From the NCBI GenBank assembly GCA_020638735.1, contig JACKHZ010000008.1:1178001-1242000 (forward strand): a stretch of 64,000 nucleotides of DNA, written 5' to 3'. A program made the position numbers and the translations under genes. Positions 27,350 through 46,059 of the stretch are shown piece after piece. How positions within the stretch are numbered: position 1 is the first letter of the stretch; each line of letters starts with the position of its first letter. The stretch is from Planctomycetota bacterium (GTDB lineage: Bacteria > Planctomycetota > UBA1135 > UBA2386). The notes below the pieces were generated by a model. It did not search any database, was not told where the DNA came from, and saw nothing but the letters and a program-made list of their open reading frames with translations.

Positions 27350-27475
27350 CGCGACCAATTTCCCGGGGCGAAAGCAGCCCCACCGCGGGACGCAAGGCCG
27401 GGGCCTGACCCATCCCTGTCCTCTTTGGAGACAGGGGTTTCCAGCAGGTGGCCGGCAGCGATCCCCCCCTGGCAT
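27350..27475 (+). promoter_or_regulatory. Structured leader of flagellin gene, possible c-di-GMP-I (GEMM) riboswitch
   Basis: The 273-bp gap before flagellin contains GCGGGACGCAAGGCCGGGGC at 27385-27404 followed by CTGACCC, close to the GGGACGCAAAGCC...GGCCUAA core of GEMM-I aptamers. It is preceded by GGGGCGAAAGCAGCCCC, a stem with a GAAA loop as in the aptamer's tetraloop arm. A strong CCCTGTC...GACAGGG hairpin (27414-27436) and GGTGGCCGGCAGCGAT follow, vaguely like the second arm. The usual 5' GCAAACC strand is not seen, so the match is partial. Control of flagellin by c-di-GMP would fit motility regulation. Confidence 0.42.
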
Positions 27476-27597
27476 GGGCCCGATCAGGCAACTCACGCGA
27501 ACTTTTCCTGAAGCGGGACTCAAGCGCGTGCCGATGGGTTTGCCAACAGGGGGCGGCTTCGTCCGCACTCCCACGGCAAAGGTATCGAGGAGGACAG

Positions 27598-28428
27598 ATG
27601 GGCCTTCGGGTCAATTCGAACATCGCATCCCTGAACGCGCAGCGCTCGTTGTCGACGACGACGGAGCGACTGCAGGCCAACTACCGGCGGCTTTCCACGG
27701 GCTTGCGAATCTCGACGGCATCGGACGACGCGGCAGGTCTCGCGATCTCGGAGCGCTTCCGCGCCCAGGTCCGCTCGACCAACCAGGCGATCCGGAACGC
27801 GCAGGACGGCATCTCCCTGACGCAGACCGGCGAAGGCGCGCTCAACGAGGTCAGCTCGATCCTGATCCGCATGCGCGAGCTGTCGATCCAGGCGAGCAAC
27901 GGCACGGTGAGCGACGCCGACAAGGCGACGCTCAACCAGGAGTTCACCGACCTGATCAACGAGATCGACCGCATCGCCCAGTCGACGACGTTCAACGGCG
28001 TGCGGCTGCTCGACGGCACCGGCTCGACGCTGACCTTCCAGGTCGGCACCGGCACCGCCGCGGGCGTGGACACGATCCAGCTGAGCACGTCGGACACGCT
28101 GGCGTCGACGCTCGGCCTGTCCTCGCTCGACATCGGCTCCGGCGGCAGCGCGACGATCGCGGTCTCCGCGCTCGACGACGCGATCAACTCCGTCAGCCGC
28201 GTCCGTGGCCAGTTCGGCGCCGCGCAGAACCGCCTGACGACGACGATCGCCAACCTGCAGATCCAGTCCGAAAACCTCAGCGCGGCCGAGTCGCGCATCC
28301 GCGACGTGGACGTCGCGGTCGAGACCTCGGCGCTGACGCGCAACTCGATCCTGCAGCAGGCCGCGATCTCGATCCTGGCCCAGGCCAACACCCAGCCGCA
28401 AGCCGCGCTACAGCTGCTGCAAGGCTGA
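27598..28428 (+). CDS. Flagellin
   Basis: A 276-residue flagellin with both conserved ends and little else. The N-terminal D0/D1 begins GLRVNSNIASLNAQRSLSTT, continues LSTGLRISTASDDAAGLAIS, and the C-terminal D1/D0 is SVSRVRGQFGAAQNRL through ILQQAAISILAQANTQPQAA and ends LQLLQG. The central variable part (about residues 125-190) is short, so the filament should have a smooth surface. A strong ribosome site, GAGGAGG, precedes the ATG. No other flagellar or motility structural gene is in the window. The leader may carry a regulatory RNA. Confidence 0.96.
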   Translation: MGLRVNSNIASLNAQRSLSTTTERLQANYRRLSTGLRISTASDDAAGLAISERFRAQVRSTNQAIRNAQDGISLTQTGEGALNEVSSILIRMRELSIQASNGTVSDADKATLNQEFTDLINEIDRIAQSTTFNGVRLLDGTGSTLTFQVGTGTAAGVDTIQLSTSDTLASTLGLSSLDIGSGGSATIAVSALDDAINSVSRVRGQFGAAQNRLTTTIANLQIQSENLSAAESRIRDVDVAVETSALTRNSILQQAAISILAQANTQPQAALQLLQG

Positions 28429-28509
28429 TCCAGGCGTTTCGGCCGCGCGCTCTGCGGGCGCGCGCGCCGCGCCCCGCGCCGGCCGAAGGGTCGACGGGTC
28501 CCCGCTACC

Positions 28510-28532
28510 GGAGCCGCGCACGTCGCGGCTCC
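28510..28532. terminator. Hairpin between flagellin and rpsT 3' ends
   Basis: GGAGCCGCG (28510-28518) pairs perfectly with CGCGGCTCC (28524-28532) around a 5-nt loop, in the gap between two converging genes. There is no T-tract on either side, so function as a two-way terminator is inferred from position and stability. Confidence 0.5.
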
Positions 28533-28596
28533 TGCCGTGTACGGAGTCGGGTCGCAGGCGTGCGCCCCGTGCCCGGGCCGCCGCCGCGTCCGCAGC

Positions 28597-28860
28597 TCAC
28601 TTCATCGACGACACGGCGCGCATCACCTGGCCCTTGCGGCGGGACGCGTTGTGCTTGTGGATGACGTTGTTCTGCGCGACCTTGTCGATCAGCTTGCAGA
28701 CGTTCGGCAGCAGGTCGCTGGCCTTGCCCTTGTCGCCGGTGGCGACCACCGCCATCAGCTTCTTGACGGCCGTCTTCATGCGGCTGACGCGCGACTTGTT
28801 GGCGATGCGGTTCTTCTCGTTCTGACGGATGCGCTTGAGCGCTTGCTTGCTGTGGGCCAT
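28597..28860 (-). CDS. rpsT: 30S ribosomal protein S20
   Basis: An 87-residue basic protein with the S20 signature: HSKQALKRIRQNEKNRIANK at the N-terminus, a central helix RMKTAVKKLMAV, and the conserved C-terminal IHKHNASRRKGQVMRAV. S20 binds 16S rRNA early in 30S assembly. It is of normal length and stands alone, as is common for rpsT. The following gene upstream is a TPR protein on the same strand, 82 bp away. Confidence 0.97.
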   Translation of the reverse strand: MAHSKQALKRIRQNEKNRIANKSRVSRMKTAVKKLMAVVATGDKGKASDLLPNVCKLIDKVAQNNVIHKHNASRRKGQVMRAVSSMK

Positions 28861-28942
28861 CGGGGGACTCGGATCGATCTAGCGGACGGACTGGTTAAGG
28901 GAGGAAAGGTTCGGGAGGTGGTTCCGTGTCGCACTGCCGGGC

Positions 28943-30277
28943 TCAGCCCTTCAGCGCCTCCACCTTCTTGGCGACATCGCGGAAGCCGATGTCCTGTTCG
29001 AGGATCTTCGTGAAGTGGCTCAGGGCCTCGGCGGCCCTGCCCTGCGCTTCGCAGATGGAGCCCATCTGGTAGAGGGCTTCCTTGGCGACCGCGCCGGTGC
29101 CGGCGGCCTGCAGCGCCTTCTCGTACTGGCCGAGCGCCAGATCGGGCAGGCCCTTCTGCTGGAAGGCCTGACCGAGCAGGAACGTCGCCTCGGTCTTCTT
29201 GCGCGGGTCCTTGACCGCCTGCTGCAGCTCGGCGATCGCCGCGTCGGTGTCGCCCGACGCGAGCAGCCCGGCACCCAGCTCGAAGCGGGAGCCGAAGTCG
29301 GCCGGATTGCGCTCGACGCGGCGACGTGCCTCGCCGACGCGCAGCTGCGCCAGCGCCGCCCGGGCGCGCGCCGCGGCGGCTTCGTCGCCGCGCTTCTCGG
29401 CCTTCTGCACCATCTGCTCCTGCAGCCGGATGCGCAGGTCGCCGGCCTGATCCATCAGGTCGGGGTCGCCCGGGGCCTTCTGCAGCAGCTGCTCGACCAG
29501 GTCGAGCGCACCGGCGAGGTCCTTGGCCATCTCACGCAGCCGCGCCGCGCGGCGGAGCAGCTTCTGGTCGGCGGGGTTCTGCTGCAGCTGCTCCTCGAGC
29601 TCCTGCAGCTCCTGCTCGACCTCTTCGGCCGACAGCTGCAGCCGCTCCTGGCGCTCGAGCTTCTTCTGCTGCTCCTTGTCCTTGATCAGGTCGCGGGAGC
29701 TCTCGGCCTTCTCGATGCCGGTGCTGCGCAGCGCGCCCTCGGCGGCGAGGTTCTTGCGCGCCTTCAGCGACTCCTGGTCGCGCGGATCGACCTTGAGCGC
29801 GAGCTCGTACATCTGCAGCGCTTCCTGGAGCTTGCCCTGTTCGTAGCAGAGCTGCCCGGCCGACCGGCACGCCTCCAGGCAGCGCGGCTGATGCTCCGCA
29901 TACGCGGCGAACACCGCCAACGCCGACTTCGCCAGTCCGGCGCGCTGCAGCGAGTCGCCGAGCTTGAGGTTGGCCCCCTCGGCCAGCGGATCGAGCGCGA
30001 GGTAGCGCTCGTAGGCCTTCGCGGCGGCCCCGTGCTGACCGAGCATGCGGCACAGCCCACCCGTCATCAGGTGCACGCCGCCGAACAGCATCGCCGCCAG
30101 CTTCGACGGCGCCTTCTGCGCGGCCTTCTGGAACAGCGCCTTTCGCAGCCCGCTGCGCGCGTCGCCGAAGTCCGGCTGGATCGACAGCACCTGGCCGTAG
30201 ATCTTGACGGCCATCGCGAAGTTGCGACGCTTGACCGCGTCCGCGGCCTGCTCCAGGTACTTGCTGAGATCCACCAT
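28943..30277 (-). CDS. TPR-repeat protein with central coiled coil
   Basis: A 444-residue soluble protein with tetratricopeptide units at both ends: N-terminal repeats at about residues 1-175 (for example AMAVKIYGQVLSIQPDFGDA and AAAKAYERYLALDPLAEGAN) and C-terminal repeats at about 330-430 (DTDAAIAELQQAVKDPRKKT). Between them lies a long charged helix (DLIKDKEQQKKLERQERLQL), likely a coiled coil. No signal peptide is seen. TPR proteins scaffold protein complexes; the partner is unknown. The gene is single, transcribed toward rpsT and divergent from def. Confidence 0.85.
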   Translation of the reverse strand: MVDLSKYLEQAADAVKRRNFAMAVKIYGQVLSIQPDFGDARSGLRKALFQKAAQKAPSKLAAMLFGGVHLMTGGLCRMLGQHGAAAKAYERYLALDPLAEGANLKLGDSLQRAGLAKSALAVFAAYAEHQPRCLEACRSAGQLCYEQGKLQEALQMYELALKVDPRDQESLKARKNLAAEGALRSTGIEKAESSRDLIKDKEQQKKLERQERLQLSAEEVEQELQELEEQLQQNPADQKLLRRAARLREMAKDLAGALDLVEQLLQKAPGDPDLMDQAGDLRIRLQEQMVQKAEKRGDEAAAARARAALAQLRVGEARRRVERNPADFGSRFELGAGLLASGDTDAAIAELQQAVKDPRKKTEATFLLGQAFQQKGLPDLALGQYEKALQAAGTGAVAKEALYQMGSICEAQGRAAEALSHFTKILEQDIGFRDVAKKVEALKG

Positions 30278-30519
30278 CGACGACGGAACGGAATGCGGGG
30301 CTGACTGCGGCGCGAGCGGCGGGGTCGACGATGGACCGACGCCTGCTGCGGGCGAAAGGGGCGGAAGAATCTAGCGTCCCACCCCGGCGCCTGCCAGCCG
30401 CCTCCGGGGCTTCTGCGCGCAAACCCGGGAGTGGGGCGCCCCCGCCGTTCCAGGCGACCGCTTGACGCCGGCCCCCGGCTGGACCAACCTGGGCCGCCCG
30501 CCTCCGCGGGCCCCACCGC

Positions 30520-31035
30520 ATGGAAGTCCTGATCTACCCCGACCCCGTCCTGCGCCGCGGCGGCCAGCCGATCACCGAGTTCGGCCCGGCCCTGCGCGAG
30601 ACCGCCGACCGCATGATCGAGGCGATGTACGAGGAGGGCGGCGTCGGCCTGGCCGCCCCCCAGGTCGGCATCGAGCTCAAGCTGCTGGTGCTCAACCCCA
30701 GCGGCAGCAAGGACGACCGCAGCGGCGAACGCGTGCTCTGCAACCCCAAGATCGTTCGCAAGAAGGGCCGCGAGTTCGACGAGGAGGGCTGCCTGTCGTT
30801 CCCCGGCATCCAGGCCGAGGTCGAGCGCTGGGTCGAGCTGACCGTCGCCTACCTGGACCTGGACGGCAAGGAGCAGACCCTCAAGTGCGAGGAGGCCTGG
30901 CTCGCCCGCATCGTGCAGCACGAGATCGACCACCTCGAGGGCGTGTTCTTCACCGACCGCCTGACCGCCGCCGAGAAGCTGCGCGTCAAGGCGAAGCTGC
31001 TCGAGCTCGAGGACGAATACAAGGCCCGCGCCTGA
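30520..31035 (+). CDS. def: Peptide deformylase
   Basis: A 171-residue Fe/Zn peptide deformylase with all three motifs: GVGLAAPQVG (residues 41-50), EEGCLSFPG (metal ligand C91), and QHEIDHLEG (H134 and H138 as ligands, E135 catalytic). It removes the formyl group from nascent proteins. Most homologues have EGCLSxP with V or I where this one has F. It is followed 25 bp later by ribF on the same strand, with which it may be co-transcribed. Confidence 0.97.
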   Translation: MEVLIYPDPVLRRGGQPITEFGPALRETADRMIEAMYEEGGVGLAAPQVGIELKLLVLNPSGSKDDRSGERVLCNPKIVRKKGREFDEEGCLSFPGIQAEVERWVELTVAYLDLDGKEQTLKCEEAWLARIVQHEIDHLEGVFFTDRLTAAEKLRVKAKLLELEDEYKARA

Positions 31036-31060
31036 CCCACCCGCCCGGCGGCGCACCTCC

Positions 31061-32017
31061 ATGCGACTGATCGAAGGGCTCGACGCGCTGCAGCAGCTCG
31101 ACCTCGCGTCGATCTACGGGGCGGACACCGCCAACAGCCACTCGGTGGTCGCGGTGGGCGTGTTCGACGGCGTGCACCTCGGGCACCAGCGGCTGCTTCA
31201 CGAGCTGCTGGAGATGGCCTCGTCGCTGCAGGGCATGCCGACGGTGGTGACGTTCGCCAACCACCCGGACCAGGTGCTGCGCGGCGAGGCGCCGTCGCCG
31301 CTCTGCAGCGTGCCGCTGCGTCTGCGCCTGCTGCGCCGCGCCGGCGTGCTGCGGCTCGTGCTGCTCCGGTTCGAACCGCGGCTGCAGGAGATGACGCCGC
31401 GCGACTTCACCGAGAACGTGCTGGTCGGCCCGCTGCGCGCCCGCGGCCTGCTGCTCGGCTACGACTCGGCGCTCGGCAAGGATCGCGCCGGCACGCCCGA
31501 ACGCTTCCGCGAGCTCGGCGCCGAATACGGGTTCGCGGTGCGCACCGGCGAGCCGTTCCTGCTCGACGGACAGCCGATCTCGTCGACCGCGATCCGCGAG
31601 GCGATCGCGCGCGGCGACCTCGACGCGGCGCAGCGCGGCCTCGGCCGCTTCCCGGGCGTGCTCGGCCACGTCGTGCGCGGCGACGCGCGCGGCCGCCAGC
31701 TCGGCTTCCCGACCGCCAACCTGCGCCTGCAGCCCGGCGCAATGCCACCGGCCGGGGTCTACGCGGTCGAAGCGATCGTCGATGGCCAGACCTGGCCGGC
31801 GGTCGCCAACCTCGGCACCCGCCCGACCTTCGCCGCAGCCGACGCGCCGACCCTCGAGGTGCACCTTCTCGACTTCCAGGGCGACCTCTACGACCGGGAG
31901 CTGGAGGTCACGTTTCGCCGCCGCCTGCGCGACGAACGGCGCTTCGCCGATGCCGCCGAGTTGATGGCCCAGATCGAACGCGACGTCGCCGCGGCGCGGG
32001 CGTGCCTGCAGGCCTGA
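31061..32017 (+). CDS. ribF: Bifunctional riboflavin kinase / FAD synthetase
   Basis: A 318-residue protein with both RibF domains. The N-terminal FMN adenylyltransferase has the nucleotidyltransferase motif AVGVFDGVHLGHQRLL (about residues 31-46) and the late ISSTAIREAI (ISSTxIR) motif. The C-terminal riboflavin kinase has RGDARGRQLGFPTANL and ANLGTRPTF, the flavin- and ATP-binding signatures. It converts riboflavin to FMN and then FAD in the cytoplasm. Length and motif spacing are normal. Confidence 0.96.
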   Translation: MRLIEGLDALQQLDLASIYGADTANSHSVVAVGVFDGVHLGHQRLLHELLEMASSLQGMPTVVTFANHPDQVLRGEAPSPLCSVPLRLRLLRRAGVLRLVLLRFEPRLQEMTPRDFTENVLVGPLRARGLLLGYDSALGKDRAGTPERFRELGAEYGFAVRTGEPFLLDGQPISSTAIREAIARGDLDAAQRGLGRFPGVLGHVVRGDARGRQLGFPTANLRLQPGAMPPAGVYAVEAIVDGQTWPAVANLGTRPTFAAADAPTLEVHLLDFQGDLYDRELEVTFRRRLRDERRFADAAELMAQIERDVAAARACLQA

Positions 32018-32105
32018 ACGGCGGCGCGATCGCGCAGACGAACCCTTGCGCGCGGCGCCGCGGCTCGCTACCGTCCCCCGCCCCACCCTCCGCGGGTTGG
32101 CCCGT

Positions 32106-32181
32106 GGGTAGGTAGCTCAGTTGGTAGAGCACAGCACTGAAAATGCTGGGGTCGCCGGTTCAACTCCGGCCCTGCCCACCA
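32106..32181 (+). tRNA. tRNA-Phe (GAA)
   Basis: A complete cloverleaf with encoded CCA. Acceptor GGGTAGG pairs with CCTGCCC with one G-U pair; D arm GCTC/GAGC; anticodon stem CAGCA/TGCTG with loop CTGAAAA giving anticodon GAA; T arm GCCGG-TTCAACT-CCGGC. The discriminator is A. It stands alone between ribF and the chemoreceptor gene. Confidence 0.98.
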
Positions 32182-32305
32182 CTTCCATCGCCTGATCGCG
32201 CAGCCCGCGCCAGCGCTGGAGCCCTGCCCGACGCGCATCGCCGCCGCGGCATTCATCCGCCGGACGCGCAAGTCCGGCCGCAACTGGCGCCGATACGGCG
32301 ACACG

Positions 32306-33646
32306 ATGATCCAATGGCCCTGGTCGCGTCCCAAGCCCTCGAAGGCGCCAGCACCCGACAACCCTGAGCCGCACTCCGAACTGCTCGCGAAGCTCGCCGC
32401 CGCGCGGGAACAACTGCGCGCGCTCGATGCCATCCGCGCCTGCCAGGCGGTGATCGAGTTCACGCCGGACGGCGTCATCCGCGCGGCCAATCCGATCATG
32501 CTGAAGACGCTCGGCTACTCGGCGAAGGAGCTGATCGGCGAGCACCATTCGATGCTGATGGAGCCATTCTTGCGCGACAGCGAGGGCTACCGCGCGTTCT
32601 GGCGCAAGCTCGCCGCCGGCGAGTTCCAGTCGGGTGTGTTCCGGCGCCTCGCCAAGGGCCAGCGACCGATCTGGCTGCAGGCCTCCTACAACCCGGTCCA
32701 CGACGAGCACGGCAACGTCACCGGCGTGGTCAAGGTCGCGGCCGACATCACCGCGCGCAAGCGGCGCGAAGCCGAGGCGCTCAACCGTTCGCAGGCCTAC
32801 ATCGAGTTCACGCCCGACGGCACGATCGTCGACGCCAACGAGAACTTCCTGCGGTGCATGGGCTACTCGCTCGACGAGATCCGCGGCAAGCACCACCGCA
32901 TGTTCGTCGATTCCGAACACGCCCAGAGCCCGGAGTACGCGACGTTCTGGCGCGAGCTCGGCCAGGGCACCTTCCAGCAGAACGACTTCCGCCGCGTCGC
33001 CCGCGGCGGCCGCCCGATCTGGATCCGCGGCACCTACAGCCCGGTGCTCGACGACGCCGGCAACGTCACCGGCGTGGTCAAGATCGCCTCCGACGTGACC
33101 CACGAGATGCAGATCCGCGAAGACACCGCCCGGGTCACCGCGACGCTCTCCAGCGGCCTGCAGGAGCTCAACCAGTCCGCGACCCAGATCTCGCGGCGCA
33201 TCGCCGACAACGCCGCCCTGGCGCGCGGCGCGACCGAGCACATGGAGGGCGCCTCGCGCCTGATCGCCGTGCTCGACGAGAGCAGCAAGAACGTCGGCGC
33301 GATCAGCGAGACGATCCGCGAGATCGCCGACAAGACCAACCTGCTGGCGCTCAACGCGACCATCGAGGCCGCGCGCGCCGGCGAGAGCGGCCGTGGCTTC
33401 GCCGTGGTCGCCAACGAGGTCAAGGACCTCGCCAACCAGACGCGCGAAGCGACCAGCGAGATCTCGAGCCGCATCGAGGGCATCCAGCAGCAGGTGCAGT
33501 CGGCGGTCGCGGCCTTCGACTCCATCCGCCGCGAACTGGACGGGGTCTCGACCAACACCACCGACATCGCCAGCGTGGTCGAAGAGCAGAGCGCCGTCGT
33601 GCAGGAGCTCGACCAGGCCTCGCGCGGCCTCGCCGCCCGGGCCTGA
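32306..33646 (+). CDS. Soluble chemoreceptor-type protein with two PAS domains
   Basis: A 446-residue cytoplasmic protein with no membrane helix and no HAMP domain. Two similar PAS domains with PAC-like tails lie at about residues 45-155 and 165-275 (repeats AVIEFTPDGVIRAANPIMLK and AYIEFTPDGTIVDANENFLR; HGNVTGVVKVAADIT and AGNVTGVVKIASDVT). A methyl-accepting signalling coiled coil follows, with the hairpin tip IREIADKTNLLALNATIEAA. Such proteins relay a cytoplasmic cue (redox, ligand or energy state) to CheA/CheW. No che gene is nearby. The near-identity of the PAS domains implies internal duplication. Confidence 0.9.
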   Translation: MIQWPWSRPKPSKAPAPDNPEPHSELLAKLAAAREQLRALDAIRACQAVIEFTPDGVIRAANPIMLKTLGYSAKELIGEHHSMLMEPFLRDSEGYRAFWRKLAAGEFQSGVFRRLAKGQRPIWLQASYNPVHDEHGNVTGVVKVAADITARKRREAEALNRSQAYIEFTPDGTIVDANENFLRCMGYSLDEIRGKHHRMFVDSEHAQSPEYATFWRELGQGTFQQNDFRRVARGGRPIWIRGTYSPVLDDAGNVTGVVKIASDVTHEMQIREDTARVTATLSSGLQELNQSATQISRRIADNAALARGATEHMEGASRLIAVLDESSKNVGAISETIREIADKTNLLALNATIEAARAGESGRGFAVVANEVKDLANQTREATSEISSRIEGIQQQVQSAVAAFDSIRRELDGVSTNTTDIASVVEEQSAVVQELDQASRGLAARA

Positions 33647-33768
33647 GGAGCGAGCCGGCCGCCGGGCCAGGCGCGGAGCTTCGCTCGACTGGTCGAATCG
33701 ACAGGGCGTCCGCCGCTATCCTCGTCACGGATGCGGCCAGACCTGCTGGCTGAAGTGAGCCACGTCCG

Positions 33769-34008
33769 ATGAACGACCCCGACGCCCCATCCCCGCTCGC
33801 CGAGAGCGTGCTGCACGTCTCCGGCATGACCTGCGGCCACTGCGTGCAGCACGTGCAGAAGGCGCTCGCCGCGGTCGACGGCGTGCAGAGCGCCGAAGTG
33901 GACCTGGCCCGACATAGCGCCCGTGTCCTACACGACGCCTCGCGCGCGCCGATCGAAGCGCTGATCGCCGCGATCGTCGAGGAGGGCTACGAGGCGAGCC
34001 CTTCGTGA
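33769..34008 (+). CDS. CopZ-like heavy-metal-binding chaperone
   Basis: A 79-residue protein consisting of one HMA domain with the metal site SGMTCGHC (two cysteines) and the usual betaalphabetabetaalphabeta length. It lies 42 bp upstream of a copper-type P-ATPase, so it is the likely copper(I) chaperone delivering to that pump. It starts with an acidic-proline segment before the domain. Zinc or mercury cannot be excluded from the motif alone, but the adjacent CPC ATPase favours copper. Confidence 0.88.
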   Translation: MNDPDAPSPLAESVLHVSGMTCGHCVQHVQKALAAVDGVQSAEVDLARHSARVLHDASRAPIEALIAAIVEEGYEASPS

Positions 34009-34050
34009 CGATCCCCGACCGAAGCTGACGGCAGCGGGCGTGCGCCCGAC

Positions 34051-36357
34051 ATGAGCGACGAGACCGACAGCCCCGCGATGGAACGCACCACCATCGACAT
34101 CACCGGCATGACCTGCGCCGCCTGCGTGCGGCGGGTCGAGCGCGCGCTGCAGAAGCTCGACGGCGTCGCCGACGCGACCGTCAACCTGGCGACCCAGCAG
34201 GCGCAGGCCAGCTTCGACCCGGCGCGGGTGTCGCGGCCCCAGCTCGACGCCGCGATCGTCGATGCCGGCTACGGCGTGCTGCAGCCACCCGATCCCGAGC
34301 CACCGACGTCGCCGCAGGGCGACGACAGCTCCCCCGCGGCATCCACGACCAGCGCCCGCGAACGCGCCGACCTCGACGAACGTCGCAGCCAGCTGCGCAG
34401 CCTCGCCGTCGCCGCGACCGCGACCGTGCCGCTGCTGGTGATGGGCATGTCGCACGGCGCCATCCCGTTCGCGGCGAGCCACGCGGGGCGCATCACCCAG
34501 TTCGCGCTGGCGTCGATCGTGCTGTTCGGCCCGGGCATGCGCTTCCTGCGCGGCGGCACAGCGGCGCTGCGCCATCGCAGCCCCGACATGAACACGCTCG
34601 TGTCGCTCGGCGCCATGGCGGCGTGGGCGTGGTCGACGGTGGCGACGTTCGCGCCGCAGTGGTTCGCGCACGGCGAACACGAGCTGCCGCACGTCTACTT
34701 CGAGGCGACCGGCGCGATCCTCGGCTTCATCCTGCTCGGCAAGTTCCTCGAATCGCGCGCGCGCTGGCGGCTCGGCGACGCAGTGCGCCAGCTGCACGCG
34801 ATGGTGCCGGCGCACGCCCGCCGCGTCGAAGCCGGCGCAGAACACGAAGTGCCGGTCGCGGCGCTGCGCGTCGGCGACGTCGTGCGCGTGCGCCCGGGCG
34901 AACGCGCCCCCGTCGACGGCGTCGTCACCGACGGCGCGTCGGCGTTCGACGAGTCGCTGCTGACCGGCGAGAGCGTGCCGGTCGACAAGGCCGTCGGCGA
35001 CCGCATCGTCGGCGGCAGCATGAACACCACCGGCGCGGTGCTGCTGCGCGTCGACCGTGTCGGCCGCGACACCGCGCTGGCGCGCATCGCCGCCGCCGTC
35101 GAGGAGGCGCAGGGCTCGCGCGCGCCGATCGCCCGTTTCGCCGACCGCGCCAGCGCCGTGTTCGTGCCGATCGTGCTGGCGCTCGCGGCGATCACCTTCG
35201 GCGCGTGGTGGCTGCAGCAGCCCGACAGCGGCGGCCTCGCGGTCGCGATCGAATACACCGTCGCCGTGCTGGTGATCGCCTGCCCCTGCGCGCTCGGCCT
35301 GGCGACGCCGGCGGCGGTCGCGGTCGCCGCCGGCCGCGGCGCCGAGCTCGGCGTGCTGTTCCGCAACGGCGCGGCGGTCGAGCAGGCCAGCCACGTCGAC
35401 ACGGTGTTCTTGGACAAGACCGGTACGCTGACCAACGGCCGCCCCGAGGTCGCGGCGATCGAGCTGCTCGACGGCAACGACGAAGACCAGGCGCTGCGCC
35501 TGGCCGCCGCGGCCGAACTGGGCAGCGAACACCCGTTCGCCCGCGCGATCGTCGAGGCGGCCCGCCAACGCGAACTGCCGGTCGAGCCGGTGACAGACTT
35601 CGCCGCGACCGCGGCGATGGGCGTCACCGCGCGCGTCGACGACGCTCGCATCGCGGTCGGCAAGCCCGAGTGGCTGGCGGCCCTGGGTGTCGACACGACG
35701 ACTGCCACGACGGTCGCTGCGCGCATGGCCGAGCGCGGCGTCACGCCGCTGGTGCTCGCCCGCGACCGCTCGCCGCTCGCCGTGATCGGGCTCGCCGACG
35801 CGCTGCGCCCCGAAGCGCGCGCCGCCATCGCCGGGCTGCGCAAGATGGACGTTCGCGTCGAAGTGCTGACCGGGGACCGCGCCGGCGTCGCCGCCGCGGT
35901 CACCGCCGAGTTGCGCGTCGACGATCTGCACGCCGAGCTGCTGCCAGCCGACAAGGCACACCTCGTCGCCGAGGCACGGCGCCGCGGCCGCCGCGTGGCG
36001 ATGGTCGGCGACGGCGTCAACGACGCACAGGCACTCGCCGCCGCCGACCTCGGCGTCGCCATCGGCACCGGCACCGACGTCGCGGCCGCCGCGGCCGACG
36101 TCGCGCTGCTGCGCGGTGGACTCGACGGCTTGCCGACCGCGCTCGGTCTGGCCCGCGCGACGATGCGCACGATCCGCCAGAACCTGGTCTGGGCGTCGGT
36201 CTACAACCTGCTCGGCATCCCGGTCGCGGCCGGCGCGTTCGCCTCGTTCGGCGTGTCGCTGTCGCCGGTGCTGGCCAGCGCGGCGATGTCGCTGTCGAGC
36301 GTGTCGGTGCTGCTCAACTCGCTGCGGCTGCGGCGACAAGGTCGCGCAGCGGGCTGA
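34051..36357 (+). CDS. copA: Copper-transporting P1B-type ATPase
   Basis: A 768-residue heavy-metal ATPase. An N-terminal HMA domain holds GMTCAAC (C22, C25). The transmembrane metal site is CPC (residues 411-413, within VIACPCALGLATPAAV), as in Cu(I) pumps. The phosphorylated aspartate is D455 in DKTGTLTNG; the HP motif is at 494-495 and the hinge GDGVND at 653-658. It should export Cu(I) from the cytoplasm. Eight membrane helices are expected. It forms a pair with the HMA chaperone upstream. No copper-responsive regulator gene is adjacent. Confidence 0.95.
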   Translation: MSDETDSPAMERTTIDITGMTCAACVRRVERALQKLDGVADATVNLATQQAQASFDPARVSRPQLDAAIVDAGYGVLQPPDPEPPTSPQGDDSSPAASTTSARERADLDERRSQLRSLAVAATATVPLLVMGMSHGAIPFAASHAGRITQFALASIVLFGPGMRFLRGGTAALRHRSPDMNTLVSLGAMAAWAWSTVATFAPQWFAHGEHELPHVYFEATGAILGFILLGKFLESRARWRLGDAVRQLHAMVPAHARRVEAGAEHEVPVAALRVGDVVRVRPGERAPVDGVVTDGASAFDESLLTGESVPVDKAVGDRIVGGSMNTTGAVLLRVDRVGRDTALARIAAAVEEAQGSRAPIARFADRASAVFVPIVLALAAITFGAWWLQQPDSGGLAVAIEYTVAVLVIACPCALGLATPAAVAVAAGRGAELGVLFRNGAAVEQASHVDTVFLDKTGTLTNGRPEVAAIELLDGNDEDQALRLAAAAELGSEHPFARAIVEAARQRELPVEPVTDFAATAAMGVTARVDDARIAVGKPEWLAALGVDTTTATTVAARMAERGVTPLVLARDRSPLAVIGLADALRPEARAAIAGLRKMDVRVEVLTGDRAGVAAAVTAELRVDDLHAELLPADKAHLVAEARRRGRRVAMVGDGVNDAQALAAADLGVAIGTGTDVAAAAADVALLRGGLDGLPTALGLARATMRTIRQNLVWASVYNLLGIPVAAGAFASFGVSLSPVLASAAMSLSSVSVLLNSLRLRRQGRAAG

Positions 36358-36618
36358 GCTACGGGCATCCACCCCGATCCGGGTCGCGCGCGCCACGTTC
36401 GACCAGCGATCCAAGCCACGATGTCACCGGCAGTTCGAGGATCGCACTCCTGCCCATTGCGTACGCCGTCCGATCCTTTCATCTCTACGGAGTGTCGCTG
36501 CTCCGCCGCGGGGCCGACTGCTTCGGGAGGGGCCCGCGTGGCCGCGCGGCCGGCTGGCCCAACCGTCGCCTGCCCACCAGCGGTTCGCCCAGGATCACCA
36601 CCACCTCCACGTCTCGCC

Positions 36619-46035
<9,417 letters not shown>

Positions 46036-46059
46036 GATGGGCGACGCCGCGGCGGGCGG

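Noticed and set aside
28429..28596. Possible small RNA gene between flagellin and rpsT
   Set aside because: Only one perfect hairpin stands out; without a promoter or conservation it is better treated as a terminator-like structure.
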